Shown here piece by piece: positions 1 through 12,893 of a stretch of 64,000 nucleotides of DNA; the stretch's first letter is position 1, and each line of letters opens with the position of its first letter. Made by a program: the position numbers and the translations under genes. Source of the DNA: Daphnia pulex (Eukaryota; Arthropoda; Branchiopoda; Diplostraca; Daphniidae); the NCBI RefSeq assembly GCF_021134715.1, contig NC_060026.1:12019001-12083000 (forward strand), given 5' to 3'. The notes beneath the pieces were generated by a model. The model ran no database searches. It saw nothing but the letters and a program-made list of their open reading frames with translations, and was not told where the DNA came from.

Positions 1-2081
1 TCTCCTCTTCCACTTCCCAAATCGTTACGTCCTTCAATGGTCGATAATTGAGTACCCTGCATAACAAATTGACGTTAATGAAATATAAACGGGAAGGATT
101 CATTATAAAGATACGTACTTGATGCGGATCAAAGATGGATATGTGTCCATCTAATGAAGCTACAGCCACTTGTTGGCCGTCAGGTCTAAAGCAAACTGCT
201 AATCCATCAGATGTCAAGTTGATGGCCTCTCGAGTAAGAGAAGCGGCTGAAGACACAGCGTCCCAAATCCGCAAAGTTTTGTCCCACGACACACTGACCA
301 ACAAACTGCTCAGTGGACTTGGACTAAAATTCAAACTGCTAACTGGTCCTTCATGGCCACTAAATAAAAATACCAACACTGTCAAGTCAATAAATGGCAA
401 GATAAACTTCATTAAGGAAAAATTTTATACCTCAACACTTCCAGTAATCGGCCAGTTTGAAGAGACCAGAGGTAAACATCGAAAGTGTCTTGAGCGCCGG
501 CTGCGACCAAGTCACCACTAACGTCAATAGATAAACAGGAAAACTGGGCGGGTTTGGGCGAAGTAAATGTCCTGAAATTTCGGTATCGAGCCATGTCGAA
601 CGCCCTAACGGTGCCGTCCAACGAAGACGAGAGCAGGGCGCGACCCGTCTGAGTGAACGCCACACCAGTGACGGTTGAAGTGTGCTCAGTAAACGTCACG
701 AAGGAAAATCCAGTATTCGTGTCCCACACTACATTATGAATGTAAAAAGAAATTAATATCAATCGGTTACTAATGACAAACAAAAGATATACCTTTGACT
801 TTGGAATCTCGACCCCCAGTTGCCAAATAGGAACCGTCGGGAGAGTAGGCAACTGAACTCATTGTGTCAAAATGGCCCTGCTGCTTCATAACGTATGTCT
901 CGCTCTGCCATTCCCACACCAAGAGTTGGCCCATATCGGCGCATCCGAGTGCAATCCAATCACCAGTTGGATTGACGGCTATGGAGCTGATGAGTTGCTT
1001 GGATATTTTCAGTGAATGGATGAGGTTGACTTCGGGCATCTCGTGCAGTAAAAAAGCGCCATGGCTGAAACCTGTGACTAACAATTTAGTGGACGGCATG
1101 TAGGCGGTCGAGGTCACAGTGATGTTGTATACTGAAACGCCTTTCTCTCCTTTGAATGAGTCTGCTAGAAAGTGTTTGCCCAGTCGCTTGTAGAAAAGAT
1201 TTTTTGATTCTGCCGTCTCTTCTTCTTTTTCTTCAACTTCTTTGGGTTCTTTACTGGGGTCCTCAGGATCCTCTTCAAAGTCATCCTCTTCCATTGGCTC
1301 AGAATCATTCATAGGTTTAAAAACTTTCTTCTTTTTATCTAAAGAGTAAATAACATTATTGAAAATTGTTTAAATGATTTAATTGATTGAAAATACCTTC
1401 AACTTTAATGAGATTTTCTATATCTTCACTGAATTCCCATGTAGAGACGGTTCCATTCTTGGCAACTGTGTAGGCATCCATGGAGTCCCGTTCAAAGAAG
1501 CAACCAACAATGGCATCAGTATTCCCACCCAAAAGAAACTTCTTGAAGTGCAAAATCTTATCTAAAGCGTAGACACGTACAGACATATCTTTGGAACCAG
1601 CCATCAGGAATCTAGAGTCTGAAGACCAATCGAGGCAGGTGGTTTCATCAAAGAAGCCATGGAAAACCCTTTCCAGTGTGAAGGGATTGTATTCCCTTTT
1701 GCTTCCAGGTGATCGGTAAACAAACACGGAATTCTCCTTTGTGAGTGCAAAGAATTTGCCATTGGGACTAAACTTGACTGCCAAAATAGGCCGATTGAAG
1801 CGGAATTTGTGTATGACAGTCTTACTGAGCAGGCTGATTACATCGGCTTCACCGTCTTCGTTAATAGCTATAAGAATTACACCATTGGGTGACAGCGCGA
1901 TGGCTGTGTAATTGTAGCGACTCTCAACTGACAGAGTTTCTGATTTGTTGTTTTTTAAATCGTAGACGGATATCTTGTTGCCAACAGGAGCGATGACACT
2001 GTCTCCATTCTTGGAAAATATGATGTTGCCTTTACGATACACTGTTCCCAATAATTGGGAGAAATTATATGAGAAACGCAT
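1..2081 (-). CDS. PWP2: PWP2 (periodic tryptophan protein 2), WD40 protein of the small-subunit processome; C-terminus outside window
   Basis: PWP2 is a nucleolar WD-repeat scaffold of the UTP-B complex needed for 18S rRNA processing. Exons on the minus strand: 2081-1397, 1338-793, 728-431, 359-119 and 56 down to the edge; all four junctions keep phase with GT-AG introns of 59-71 bp. About 608 residues are visible, roughly two thirds of the family length. The start at 2081 gives MRFSYNFSQLLGTVYRKGN, matching the conserved PWP2 N-terminus; an in-frame Met ten codons upstream (2111) lacks family support. Signature stretches include DETTCLDWSSDSRFLMAGSK, an acidic insert rich in Glu and Asp after 1312, LLVWEWQSETYVMKQQGHF, and DGTVRAFDMARYRNFRTFTS, all characteristic of PWP2 rather than of generic WD40 proteins. 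The last visible exon reads TIEGRNDL, the segment before the C-terminal propeller and Utp12 domain. It lies head-to-head with the TMTC gene across about 1.5 kb. Confidence 0.95.
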
Positions 2082-2111
2082 GTTTCGTGTTATTTCTCCC
2101 TCTAAAACCAC

Positions 2112-3547
2112 GTGCTGTCAAAATTCACAATCGTCTGCTAGAACGAACGTAGCGGAAGGCCTGCCAACTACACAGTGGTTAACGCCATCTATAAACAAGT
2201 TAGCCAAGGCCTTCAAAATTGTATTGAGCCTCTGCAGTCGTGAAAAAATCACTCACAATCCACTCCACCTGATGCAGTTTCAATTTCTTAGACTTAGATT
2301 TTTAAAAAATTGACATGAGAAAACTTCTCGACATTTTTTGGGGGGAAACAAGGGGAAGAGCTAGAGAAAGCATCTTTTTACACACAAAAACCTCGAGTCA
2401 CGAGAAGAGTAAGATCGTTACTAAAGAATTATTAACGCTGAGATGGACAGAGAGTCGGAGCGAAGAAAAGTCGAACCGAAAAATACAGCTCATCGATGGC
2501 GACGTTTGTAGACTCTTTGATTCGAATCGCGGAGACGGAAAGAGACGAAGGAAGCGAGACGGCAGAGTTTTGAGTGGATCGAATCAGGCGATCGCGGTTG
2601 AACGAGTCAGACGGCTATTACTACTCGGCTGATTCCTCTGTGTGTGGGGATGGATGGGAAATCATTGAAGATCAAAACCATGATGCCGAAAGCGAAAGCC
2701 ACGTGTGTCGAATGTGAACGAGTTGTGTAAAGCGACAACTTTATGAGACCCATGTAAGAATAATAACACAATTGTGATCCCCAAAATCAAAAAGTATAGA
2801 TCGAAAGCGAACAACATTTTCTATAACTACAACAATTCAGTTGGAATTCACTTGGCTAAACGAAATCCAAATGGGGGATGGTGAGAGATCGGCCTGGAAC
2901 ATTCAATTTCGTCGCACTAGCAATTTCAATTTGCTCACGGTATTAGATTTAAGGTTTTTACAGAAAAGCGGATGATGGAGGGGTTGAGCTCAATGGTCGC
3001 TCACGCTCCAACGAGTTTTACTTCATCCATTCCATTTTCGTCCCCCAGCAAAAAAAGAGTAAAGTATGTAACGATGAGTTGATGTATTCCATTCTGCGGG
3101 GAGTCTCGTGCGAGTTCATCTATACATCAATGACCGCAGGAGTGAAATCAATGAAACATCCAAGATTTCTCTCAATGGCTCTGCTGATTGGTCTACATGG
3201 CGGAAGTCGAAGCTGAAAATAAAATAAAATGAAAAAACGATTGTTGATTTTTAAAAAATTAAGACCAAAGACATGATGAACGTCTTGAACACACACACAC
3301 ACACACACGTGAGACGCAGGCGTCGTAGCAGCCAGCAGAGGATCAAAGGAATATATATAGAATGCTCCAATCCTGGCAGTATATACTACATACCCAGTCA
3401 AAGGTAGTGACTCCAGCTGATGGAGCGGGTATCCCCAACAGTCGACATCGGTCCGCACTCTGGGTAACAACTCTGTCGCAAACCAAAATCCAATGGAGTG
3501 ACACTTATTGCACGAAACGTGTGTGTCGTGTTGTTGTTGTTAGGACA
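2112..3547. other. Intergenic, divergent promoter region between PWP2 and TMTC
   Basis: This 1.4 kb separates two divergent genes and should hold both promoters. I see no clear TATA box on either strand. A (CA)n run lies at about 3289-3308. A 105-codon frame at 2315-2632 has charged, composition-driven sequence with no family likeness and is not called as a gene. Confidence 0.6.
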
Positions 3548-6500
3548 ATGGCCGGTGCTGATCAGCGGCAGGCGGAGGCTTCTTCTTCCGGCGGCCGCTT
3601 TTACTGCCTCCTCCCACTACTGTTGGGCTGTTTGGTTTTTTTGAATTCATTAGGCGGGGATTTCGTGCACGACGATTTGAGTGCCGTCAGGTACAACGAA
3701 GATGTCACGGCCGGCAGCGATGCTGACGGAAGAAGTAAAAGCGGAAGCATTTGGTCCAACGATTTCTGGGGTACGGCCCTCTCCGATGTCAAAAGCCACA
3801 AATCCTACAGGCCTCTCACCGTCCTCTCGTTCAGGTACGAATTTAACAAACCCTGTGAAAAAATGATTGAATAATTATAATAATAAAAGATGAGAACACA
3901 TTCTTTTCTTTTCAAGGTGGAATTACTTGGTCGGCGGGTTCAATCCTGTCGGGTATCACCTCGTTAACGTCGCACTCCACGGCGCCGTTGTAATTATCTT
4001 CGCCCAGATTTGCCGGGATCGACTCAAAAGTAGTCTGAGAACTAGTTTGATCAGCGCCAGTCTCTTCGCCATCCATTCCATCCACACCGAAGCCGTAATT
4101 AACTGATGAAAATCCAAGAGAGATATAATAAATCATTATATAGCGAGCGTCTCCCATTTCATTGCTGATTGAATTCGTTTTTTTGTTTGTTTTTTTCCAG
4201 GTAGCGGGAATCGTTGGCCGGGCTGATATCCTGGCCACTCTCTTTTTCCTCCTCTCCTTCTCTTCCTATCACAGGTGTGTATGTCTACGTGTGACATGTC
4301 TATTATAATATATGAAAAGGAGGGAGACTGAACACTCTTATTACCAAGAGTGAAAATCGAAAGTCAAATTGAATTTCTTCTCTCCATGGCGACGTCTGTC
4401 GTTTGGCCTCGAGCCGATTTTTATATCTCCCGCCCCCCTACTCCCTGTAGTAGCACATTGGATAATGTGCGGTTTTTAGCGCTGAGCGCATCGATTTCTT
4501 TTTCCGACTTGCGTAACTCGATTATATTGTTCCCTGTGCGTATATATAAATGTGTCTATAGATTGATGGAGGAAAGCGAGGAGCGTGTCGGACGGCAATG
4601 CTTTCGCTGGGCGTCGAGCGTCGTTCTAGCCTGGGCATCGTTGACGGCCAAAGAGCACGGCATCGCCACTCTACCCGTCGCCGTTCTTTTTGACGTCACC
4701 AGCACTTTTCACGTCAAGTCAGCTTTATTTCCTCAAGTTCCCCTTTTTTTCTCTTTTTTCCCCAACTGCTCTTGCTGCTGCTGCCTCTATTGTATTTTTA
4801 AACGAAGCTTTGAAATTTTTATTTTTTGTGTTCAACTTTTTTTCTCACGATCAAATTGTTTCACGACGAAGCTGAAAATTGATTTTTTTTTTTTTTTTCA
4901 TTTTTACTTTTTCCGGTTGGGTTGTTTGAAATCCGATCATATAGGCATATTAGATTGGCGGATAAACGAGTTCACCGTGTCGGAGATTTGTCGCCTTCGG
5001 CATCGCCCAAGAAAGTCAACCAATTTCACCGAATCGTCGGCACGAGCCTGGCGGTAAATAAAAGTCGATTCGATCTGCATTTATTTAAAAAAAAAAAAAA
5101 AGCTTAAAGTCAAAGATTCTGGTTGGAGATTTCATATCTCTTTATAAAACTATAGTTAAATAATTCAATGTGTACCATTATTATTGATGTGTTACGTACA
5201 GCCTCAAAGAATTCGATTCCCCCCACTGTTATTTGATCGTTTGTTCTCTTCTTACTATTACACAGGTCGTTTCGATGACTCTCTGGAGACTTTTGATATT
5301 GAACGGACAACTACCCACATTTTCTGACCAGGATAATCCGCTGGCTCTTTCTCATCATCTTTTAACAAGGTGACATGAACGCGGTTTTTCGTGTAGTACC
5401 GTATACTATATCCACATGTCAACCCAAAAGTCCAGACTTTTCTTATTCTGACAGATATTGCTTTTCTGTTACAAAACGCACATAGGGTCTTAAGTCTTCT
5501 CTATCTGCCGGCTGTCAATATGGGACTACTCTTGGCTCCCGTCAGTCTCAGCTACGACTGGCAGACGGGCTCCATTCCGGCCATCGTGACATGGACCGAT
5601 GGGCGCAATGCCGTTTCATTTTTATTTTACGTCTCACTCGCCGCAATCGCAATTGTCGGATTCATCCGGACCAACGTGCGGTTCAATTCCGATAACTTTA
5701 TTTTAAAAATGAAAACATTTAACAAAATGAATTTCGTTTAACTTTTAAAATAGAAAATCGTCATTTGGAGCGTGTTGGTGATGATTATTCCCATGGTGCC
5801 GTGCTCCAATCTCTTTTACGCCGTTGGATTCGTCGTGGCAGAGCGACTGCTCTACATGCCGAGGTATATTTTTCTTTCTTTTTTTGGAAAAGGAACTTGA
5901 GAAAAGTCAAAAGTTTAATTGACATTTGAAACTTTTGACCCGAGTGAAGTTTGGGGTTCTGTTTGCTGGTCGGTCACGGACTGGACAACTTGCTAATCAT
6001 CTTGGCGACTGCTGGCGGAGACCAGCAGCAGCAGTCGGCCAATAATAATCAAGGGACTGTACTGCTGCGGACGGGATTCAATCACAAGATCAAACGATCC
6101 AAAACAGAAGCCGGCGAATGTTCCTGGCCGAAGCTAATGAGGCGATTGATCCTCATCTCGACTGTGGTCACGGCCACTTCGTTACTAACCAAAACACTTG
6201 TCCGCAATGAGGAATGGAGTTCCAGGAAGACACTTTTCTCGTAAGTTTCACGGGCATTCGTATTATAAAACAGCCGGGCTAAAACATCATTCACCCTGGA
6301 TAATTATTTAACGAAACGTTGGCCACCGATGAGAGCCTTCCTACCCATAGAAACGACATTGATTTGTTTAACAAACATCACGGTTTGTTATTTATTTATA
6401 GGTCGGGATTACGGACGATGCCAAACAATGCCAAAATTCACTACAACTACGCCAATCTCCAAAGAGATATGGGAGACTGGGACCAGGCCGTCTACCACTA

Positions 6501-7414
6501 CCGTCAAGCCCTCCAGTATATAATAAAACTTTCAATTATTTACTGCGCGGTTGGTTGGGGGCCATTTATAATGATTTAATCATTAATCGCTTTTCGGGAT
6601 GGAATAATAAATGAATGGGCTTTAGACGGCCATGAGCTATAATAGAATTTTAGATGAAGAAAAAAATATATTGACCATCTTTTTTGTTGTTGTTGGAGGG
6701 AGGGATCATGTAATATAACGTCTGAAAAAATTACCAGGTTATGGCCGAGCTATTCGAGCGCTCACAACAACTTGGGCACGCTGCTACTGGGTCGGTCGGC
6801 CGGTCCGGCAGTTGAGGCGGAACGTAATCGCCTGGTCGATGAAGCGGAGAGACACTTCCGTCAAGCGCTGGCCGTCCATTTCAAACACGTTCACGCCAGA
6901 TACAATTTGGCCGTCATCAGCATGTAATATTAACCCTAATAGAATTAAATCGTTTTTCTCCCACCCACCCATCGCGCTCATTTTGCGGATTGATGTGCAT
7001 CTAATTCCATTATAATTTCCACTTTTTCCCTCAATTTATAGCTGCCATCGACACGATTTGGATCAAGCCGTGTCGCTGTTGATCGACTGCCTGGCACTCG
7101 ATCCTCAACATAAACCGGCCAAGAAACTACTGAACTTTTTAACGGTCGGTCGTTATCGATCACCTCCCATTCACGACAATCAAAGTATATAAGGATTTAG
7201 CGATTGACGCAACACACAACTCTGTCGAATTACGTCTTTTCATTAAAAAGGCATTGGTTTTTCTTCTTCATATTCATGGATTTTATTTGTCTTTTTATTA
7301 GACAGCCAAGGCCGTCAAATGAACGAGACCGTGGAAGAAGGGCGTGGCGGTGATTTGCGTCAGAAGAATCCCATCACTATGGACGATCTTCTCCTGATTC
7401 TCCTGGAGAACTAA
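3548..7414 (+). CDS. TMTC-family protein O-mannosyltransferase (transmembrane and TPR repeat-containing), short form
   Basis: TMTC enzymes are ER multi-pass membrane proteins that transfer O-mannose to cadherin-type domains. Thirteen exons stay in phase: 3548-3834, 3917-4094, 4201-4274, 4562-4717, 4945-5053, 5266-5369, 5486-5675, 5754-5863, 5950-6240, 6402-6515, 6738-6923, 7042-7184 and 7302-7414, giving 684 residues. Family marks: first lumenal loop GGDFVHDD (Asp42-Asp43), SHKSYRPLTVLSFR, FNPVGYHLVN, HTEAVAGIVGRAD across the exon 2/3 junction, LTAKEHGIATLPVAVLFD, and GFVVAERLLYMPS. TPR units begin at NNAKIHYNYANLQRDMGDWD. Only three or four TPRs follow, against about ten in vertebrate TMTC1-4, and the chain ends in a short acidic tail with DDLLLILLEN. 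The stop is followed by an AATAAA run at 7468. Individual stretches resemble TMTC1 or TMTC3, so the paralogue is left open. Confidence 0.93.
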
Positions 7415-7467
7415 AAAAAACGACGTTTCACATCTACCTTTTTCCTGTTGTGTGTTTTCTTTTGTAA

Positions 7468-7473
7468 AATAAA
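7468..7473 (+). terminator. Polyadenylation signal of the TMTC gene
   Basis: AATAAA lies 54 bases after the stop codon, inside an A/T-rich run with further overlapping AATAAA copies. It is the nearest canonical signal downstream of the last exon. Confidence 0.6.
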
Positions 7474-10400
7474 ATAATAAAATAAAAAAAAAAAGAATCG
7501 CCGAGAGAATAAATCGATAGAGAAGCCCGAGCTCGACTTTCGTGCGGTATCCAGAGTATACTATACGCACAATGTTCTTTAATTCTTTATCGACTTTCGT
7601 CTACTCGTCGGACTCGGTATAAAAAAAAATGGGTAAAATATTCCGCACTCGTGTCGAGTCAATAGGTACAGGATTCCAACCATCTTCGACTATAAGTTGA
7701 CATCTATTTTTCGAGAACTGAAAATTTCACAGCCGAAATGACAGACTGGCTATCCAGCACGCGGCCCCGCGACCTAACTTTTTTCTCTTTTCCCCAACAT
7801 AGAATGGCTTTCGTCGCCGATTTTCTAGTCCCCAGTATTAGACCCATGCCTCCTCTCTCTACACACAGTATAAATGTATAAAGTCCTTTACAAATTCAGC
7901 CTCTAAAAACTTTTTTTCGTCCGTAGTAAATATCGCGTCAATCAAAAAAGTTTTGCCCCACTTTTTTTTTCAGTTTGGCTGGAGTTTTACCCGGTGGCAT
8001 TTAAAAAACTAACTTTTTTTTTTTAGCCTCAGCATTCATGTCCGACTGTCTCATATCTGTACGAAGCAGCAGACTTTAAAAAAAAAAAGTACTCCCTCTC
8101 CTTATTTCAACGAGGAGTCCTCCCATTATCCATCCTGGCGTCTCGTCTTGCGCGTCGCAATTTCACTTTTTTAATGAGATGAATAAGAAAGCCAAAAAAT
8201 AGAAAACTGGGGGGACTCTGCTGTATAGAGCGAGCAGAAGTTTCGATCGCAAAAGAGAAGCTAGAGTTCTCTTTGTAACATCAAACCCGGCAGAAGGCCA
8301 TAGCATATGCTACTACGTCACACACCATCCCGTGCATAGGAAAGGGGTTGGATCGTATCGAACTATATGGCGCACGTGGGAGTGTCTATTTAAGGTACTT
8401 GAAATGAAGAGAAGTGATCACATCATTATTTCGATGCTGGCTGGATTACCTTGGCGCCTCCTCTTGCTTTCTTCCCTTCATCTCGTTAAAAGCGGAATTA
8501 AGGCGAAATGATGAACAAGAAAGAGCAGAGTCATCTCGTAAAATTTGACTATATGCGATAACAATCGAATTCCTTGGCTGCTTTTGTACCATTTAATTAG
8601 CGGCGAAGATGGAAGGGTCGGGGATTGAAGAGTGAACGAGGAATGGAAAACTGATCTAATTACCTTATCAGAAAAGCTAGACGGATGATACACGACACAC
8701 GGCGACGATGAACTTCGATGCCGAGGTAATATTAATACGATTCCTCAGTGTGTGTGTGTGTTATCCATCCGCTGGATGGAAATATGCAATACCCCCCTCT
8801 CGTATTTTGAACATCTGGTGGGAGGAGGATAAAAACAAAAGTTGACGTGACGACCAAAGACAATATGATATGTATGCGCTCGGTATTCCGATTACTTGCC
8901 GAGATTACTTGCGAGGTGAAGTAGAGACACCGTTCGGTTCCGGATGGAATCTTTAGGTATGAGAGATGAGAAAGGTATGAAGGTTATCTAGCGGATTCAA
9001 AGTGGAACGTTTATTAAAAAGGGAAAGACGATCGATATAGGTTCCCCCCGAGAAACCAAACGTTAGAAGGTCCTCCGAATCTTGTTACGTCTTGTTTGTA
9101 AATGATTCTCAGACTGTCGTTATCGGAACAAATTCAGACGTCAATGTTTTTTAACAGAAAAGATAAGATTTGCTGAACTGTCAGTTAACAGATTCACCCG
9201 GCGGTTCGACGAACTGCTATCGCTAGATCTTTTCGTTCGGCGCGTCATAATTTATTCAGTTTCCGATCTATCGGATGTGGTTGACGCCCTTCCATCGCAT
9301 TTTCGAATTTCTTTTTTTTTTCTTTTCTAATTATTTGGGTAGCGCGTGGCAAAAGAACCGATTCCCACCTTGGCTCTGTTTAAAATTAGACGGCGAAATT
9401 AGACTTGCAAAGTCGGTTGACAGACTAGAGGAAGTGAGTAGGACGAAAATGAACTCATTTCAAACATCGAAGTGAAAATGGGCCTAGAGCTGCCAGTCGT
9501 ACAAGCAAAAAAAATGATTACTTGAGCGCTCTTGGCTTATAACTGGTTGTCAAGACTCGGCGGGACGAGCTTATGCAAATTAGCAGATTCTAACTCCTTA
9601 CGGGACGTCGCTACTAGTCGAGACTTTGGACGATAACGAGCGAGCGCGTCTTCAGAACCAGGAAAATAATCCGACAACAATTTTTTCGGATCTGGCTCCC
9701 GAGAATGGGGAATCATTTTTTTATTTCTCGCTTCCCAGTTTTCAGAAATAATTGAGGCGCTTATTCCAATTGAAAAGATTCTCAACAGCATTTATTTCTT
9801 TATTCTTTTTAAATCTCACAACTCTCTCACTCTGCATTTTAATTACACGATATCACGGTCGTCTAAAATCTGTCAAAAAGTCTGTTTTTAAAATTTTTTT
9901 CCCATTTAATTAAATTTCAAAAAAATTTGACAAACATTTTTATCACCAATGCACATGTGTGTGTGTGTGTTTTGTGTTCAACATTAATTACCAAAATCAC
10001 TACTGGGGGGAGAGAGACTACATGAATCGAATAAAATCATAATAATAATTTTATAAGGAAGCGCTATTTTTTAAAAACCACACTTTTTTGTTACAGTGAT
10101 GTGGTACGTGTGTGTGTGTATGCATCAAACGCATGTGTGTATGCATTTCTTTTCAAGTTGAGCGATGTTTGAAATCGGAGGCTACAGATCGTTAGACGAC
10201 GACCAGCTGATTTCGACGGAAGAAAAAATAATCCGACGAACAATTAGGAAAAAAAAAACACGCAACTTTTGAAACTAAAGTCTACGATTGATATCGACCG
10301 GGATTTGTTTTTTTCTTGGTAGAGAAGAGAGTAGAGAGAAAAGCTGGAACCCACAGTATAGGAAGGGGGAGACATATGTTTAGGCCGCTAACACGGAAAA

Positions 10401-11026
10401 AGGAATTCTAAGTCAACCCATCATAAAGGCAACCGAGAAATGATTTCTCTACAAGCGGACGACTAAGAAATATGCAATCAGCTCGTTAAAGGCATGTAAT
10501 ATCATACATCATTATCGTGCTGGGTGGGTGGACTTTTTTGAAAATTGGCACGACTCACAACGTCCAAGACTAAAAATTGTAATTTTCTATGGCGCCTTGA
10601 ATCGACACGAACAAACGGAAACCAAAAAAAAAAAAAAAAAAAAACCTAAAGATTAGGAATTTATGTGCGACTATGTATATAATTAAATTCCCCCACACCT
10701 AGAATTATGGACTTTTGATAGATATGTAATGAAGCAGATCTGCCAAATAAAATTTCTTCCGTTTTTTTCTCTTCAAATTTTGGGCTTTGAATTGTTTTTC
10801 TGTGACTGCGCCGCATAAATATAAATTCGCTATGCATCAAAAACTTATAGAAAACTTTTTAAGAGATTGCCACACCCCCCTTAAATGAATTACCTACGAG
10901 TCCTGACAAGAGGAAAAAATTAAACAAGTATTTTACAATTTAACAAAAATTAAGCGTTTTCCAAGGCGAGAGATAATGGCTGGACGTTGACAATGTAACA
11001 GGATGTTTTTACATGTTTTTCCGTTT
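7474..11026. other. 3.5 kb intergenic region, no gene seen
   Basis: This lies between the 3' ends of TMTC (plus) and SLC25A42 (minus). It is AT-rich with poly(A)/poly(T) runs (an A run at about 10624-10644) and short (GT)n tracts near 8747-8761 and 9957-9969. Open frames here (for example 8478-8693, 9275-9475, 9537-9791) are short and show no family resemblance. I found no convincing RNA gene. Confidence 0.5.
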
Positions 11027-12893
11027 TTAGTGAGCTGATCGGAAGACGGGCAATTCCTTCAAAGCGTTTTGACAAATGTCGAACGTGGCGAAACTGATAC
11101 CGACGGCGATCGGACCTTTGATCCAGTTCATGGACAAGCCCTTGTAAAGGCCACCGATGATCCCTTCCGTCCTAAACGACGAGGCGGAGAGATCAGTTTA
11201 CGGCAACAACAATGAAAGTAAAATGTCAAGTTGGGGAGTTTCCTACCTGTAGACGTAGTGAATGGTTCCTCGAATGGTGTCGTACGGATAATTGCAGCCG
11301 TTGAGACCTGACGTTTGCATCCGCCTTCTGACGATATCCAGTGGATAGGAAGCTGTCTGTCCGAGAAGGCCGGCTAGCGCCCCAAAGAGCAATCTCTCGA
11401 GGGGATTGGGGGCTGATTTTCCCGTCAGTTCTGCAAATAAAAGAAAAACATTGTGAAGGACGACGAAAGGTAAAAAAATGTTGATGACGATGACTTACCT
11501 TTATGTTTGTGTTTTAAAGTTTCGAAGGTACAGAAACTGACACCGGCATAAGGGACCACTCCCAGCATGGTGGGAGTGAATCCTTTATAAAAGGCTTTGG
11601 GTCTTTCAGCACGCCACATTTTGACGAAGACCTTTTTGGATTGAAATGGAAAACAATAACAATGTTAAATTCTTATTTATATTAGTTCTTTGCATGTTTC
11701 ATAGATATACCTGGACGATGGAACCGTACATGTCACGGTGAGTTACAGCCATTCTGAATCATACAGGGAATTCGAAAGACAAGGATTAACTTAAAAGAAC
11801 TTGACATTGTGGTCATCATCTGTAACATCATAAGTTTACAAACGGTGTGTTTACCTGGCTCGCGCTAAATCTAGCGGATATGTGATGGACTGGGCCGTTA
11901 CTCCGGCCAGAGAACCAGCCAAAAAACGCATCCCCGTCGATGACGAGCTATTTATGAAAAAGAACAATCGTGAATCGTGGAATTCATTTTGACATGTGTC
12001 AAAAACGACTTACTCTGGTCTATCTGTGTGTAAAAAATGTTTCCACTGTTCGTGCGCCGTGAATTGGATGGCGGCGTACGGAACGATTCGGGCCATGGTT
12101 GCCGAATTTCCTCGCCATAAGCTAAGCAAACCTGAAACGAAAATTACAAAACGAGAATTGAGGCACATGTTTGAAAGCTAGGGAGGCGGAGCATCTTCAT
12201 ACCGGCTTCCTTGTAGCTTTTTACTAAGAAGTGAAGTGCCCCTCGGGCGCTGAATGACATCTTTGTCACCTTTAAAAAACGAAAAAAACAGGTTTTTAAG
12301 TAAAAACAAAAATGAAACTGCGCATTTACCCCCAAATTTTAATTTATACCTGAAAAATAATTTTTGTTCGATCTAGTGGAGCAATCACCGTCTTTGCAAG
12401 GGCACCCGCCATGGCTCCGGCGGTTAAACTTGCCAAAATCGCAGGACTAGCCGTTTTGATCTATAAATACAATTTTCAAAAGGTATTGAGGTCAAGTTAT
12501 TTCATTCAAGATCCTTGAGAAGATATGAACAGACAAGGGGTTGTTGTGTGTATAGGATTTGATAAGAACGAGATGAGAAAAAACAATCTAAGCTGGGTTT
12601 TTTCTTTTATGATAACAAATAATAGTGTGCATGTTCTAAACACAAAGGTTAGTTTACAAGCTATGCAATCACAGTTATCGTTGAAATAAATACAATATTA
12701 CCAGTAGGGGATTTGGTGTGTTCTCTGTCGTTGTGTTTGATTTTGTATGTTGGGATGAGGATTCCATCGCTCTGATTCTTTGGAGTGTATGTGCAGGGTT
12801 ACTAATACGCAAGTCCACTTCCATTGACCTGCTCATAGCAGCAAAATTCCGAGCAGTATGCTCTGCTGCCTGTGAGTTTGGAAAAGACGACAT
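11027..12893 (-). CDS. SLC25A42: SLC25A42, mitochondrial coenzyme A / 3',5'-ADP carrier
   Basis: An inner mitochondrial membrane carrier that exchanges CoA for adenine nucleotides. Nine in-phase exons on the minus strand: 12893-12702, 12460-12350, 12269-12203, 12131-12014, 11947-11855, 11753-11711, 11631-11499, 11430-11247 and 11171-11027, giving 361 residues. The three carrier repeats are marked by [22 protein letters not shown] and [33 protein letters not shown] and [20 protein letters not shown] match the SLC25A42 subfamily closely rather than other CoA or ADP carriers. The first exon encodes about 64 residues with no carrier homology; this N-terminal leader is longer than in vertebrates, and internal Met codons in the same exon make the exact start uncertain. 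It lies upstream of and in the same orientation as XYLB, with about 1.3 kb between. Confidence 0.95.

Noticed and set aside
2315-2632. 105-codon frame between PWP2 and TMTC
   Set aside because: Highly charged with no family likeness, no splice context, and placed in a shared promoter region.
4350-5057. 235-codon plus-strand frame in the TMTC gene
   Set aside because: Runs through introns 3 and 4; TMTC homology is confined to the spliced exons inside it.
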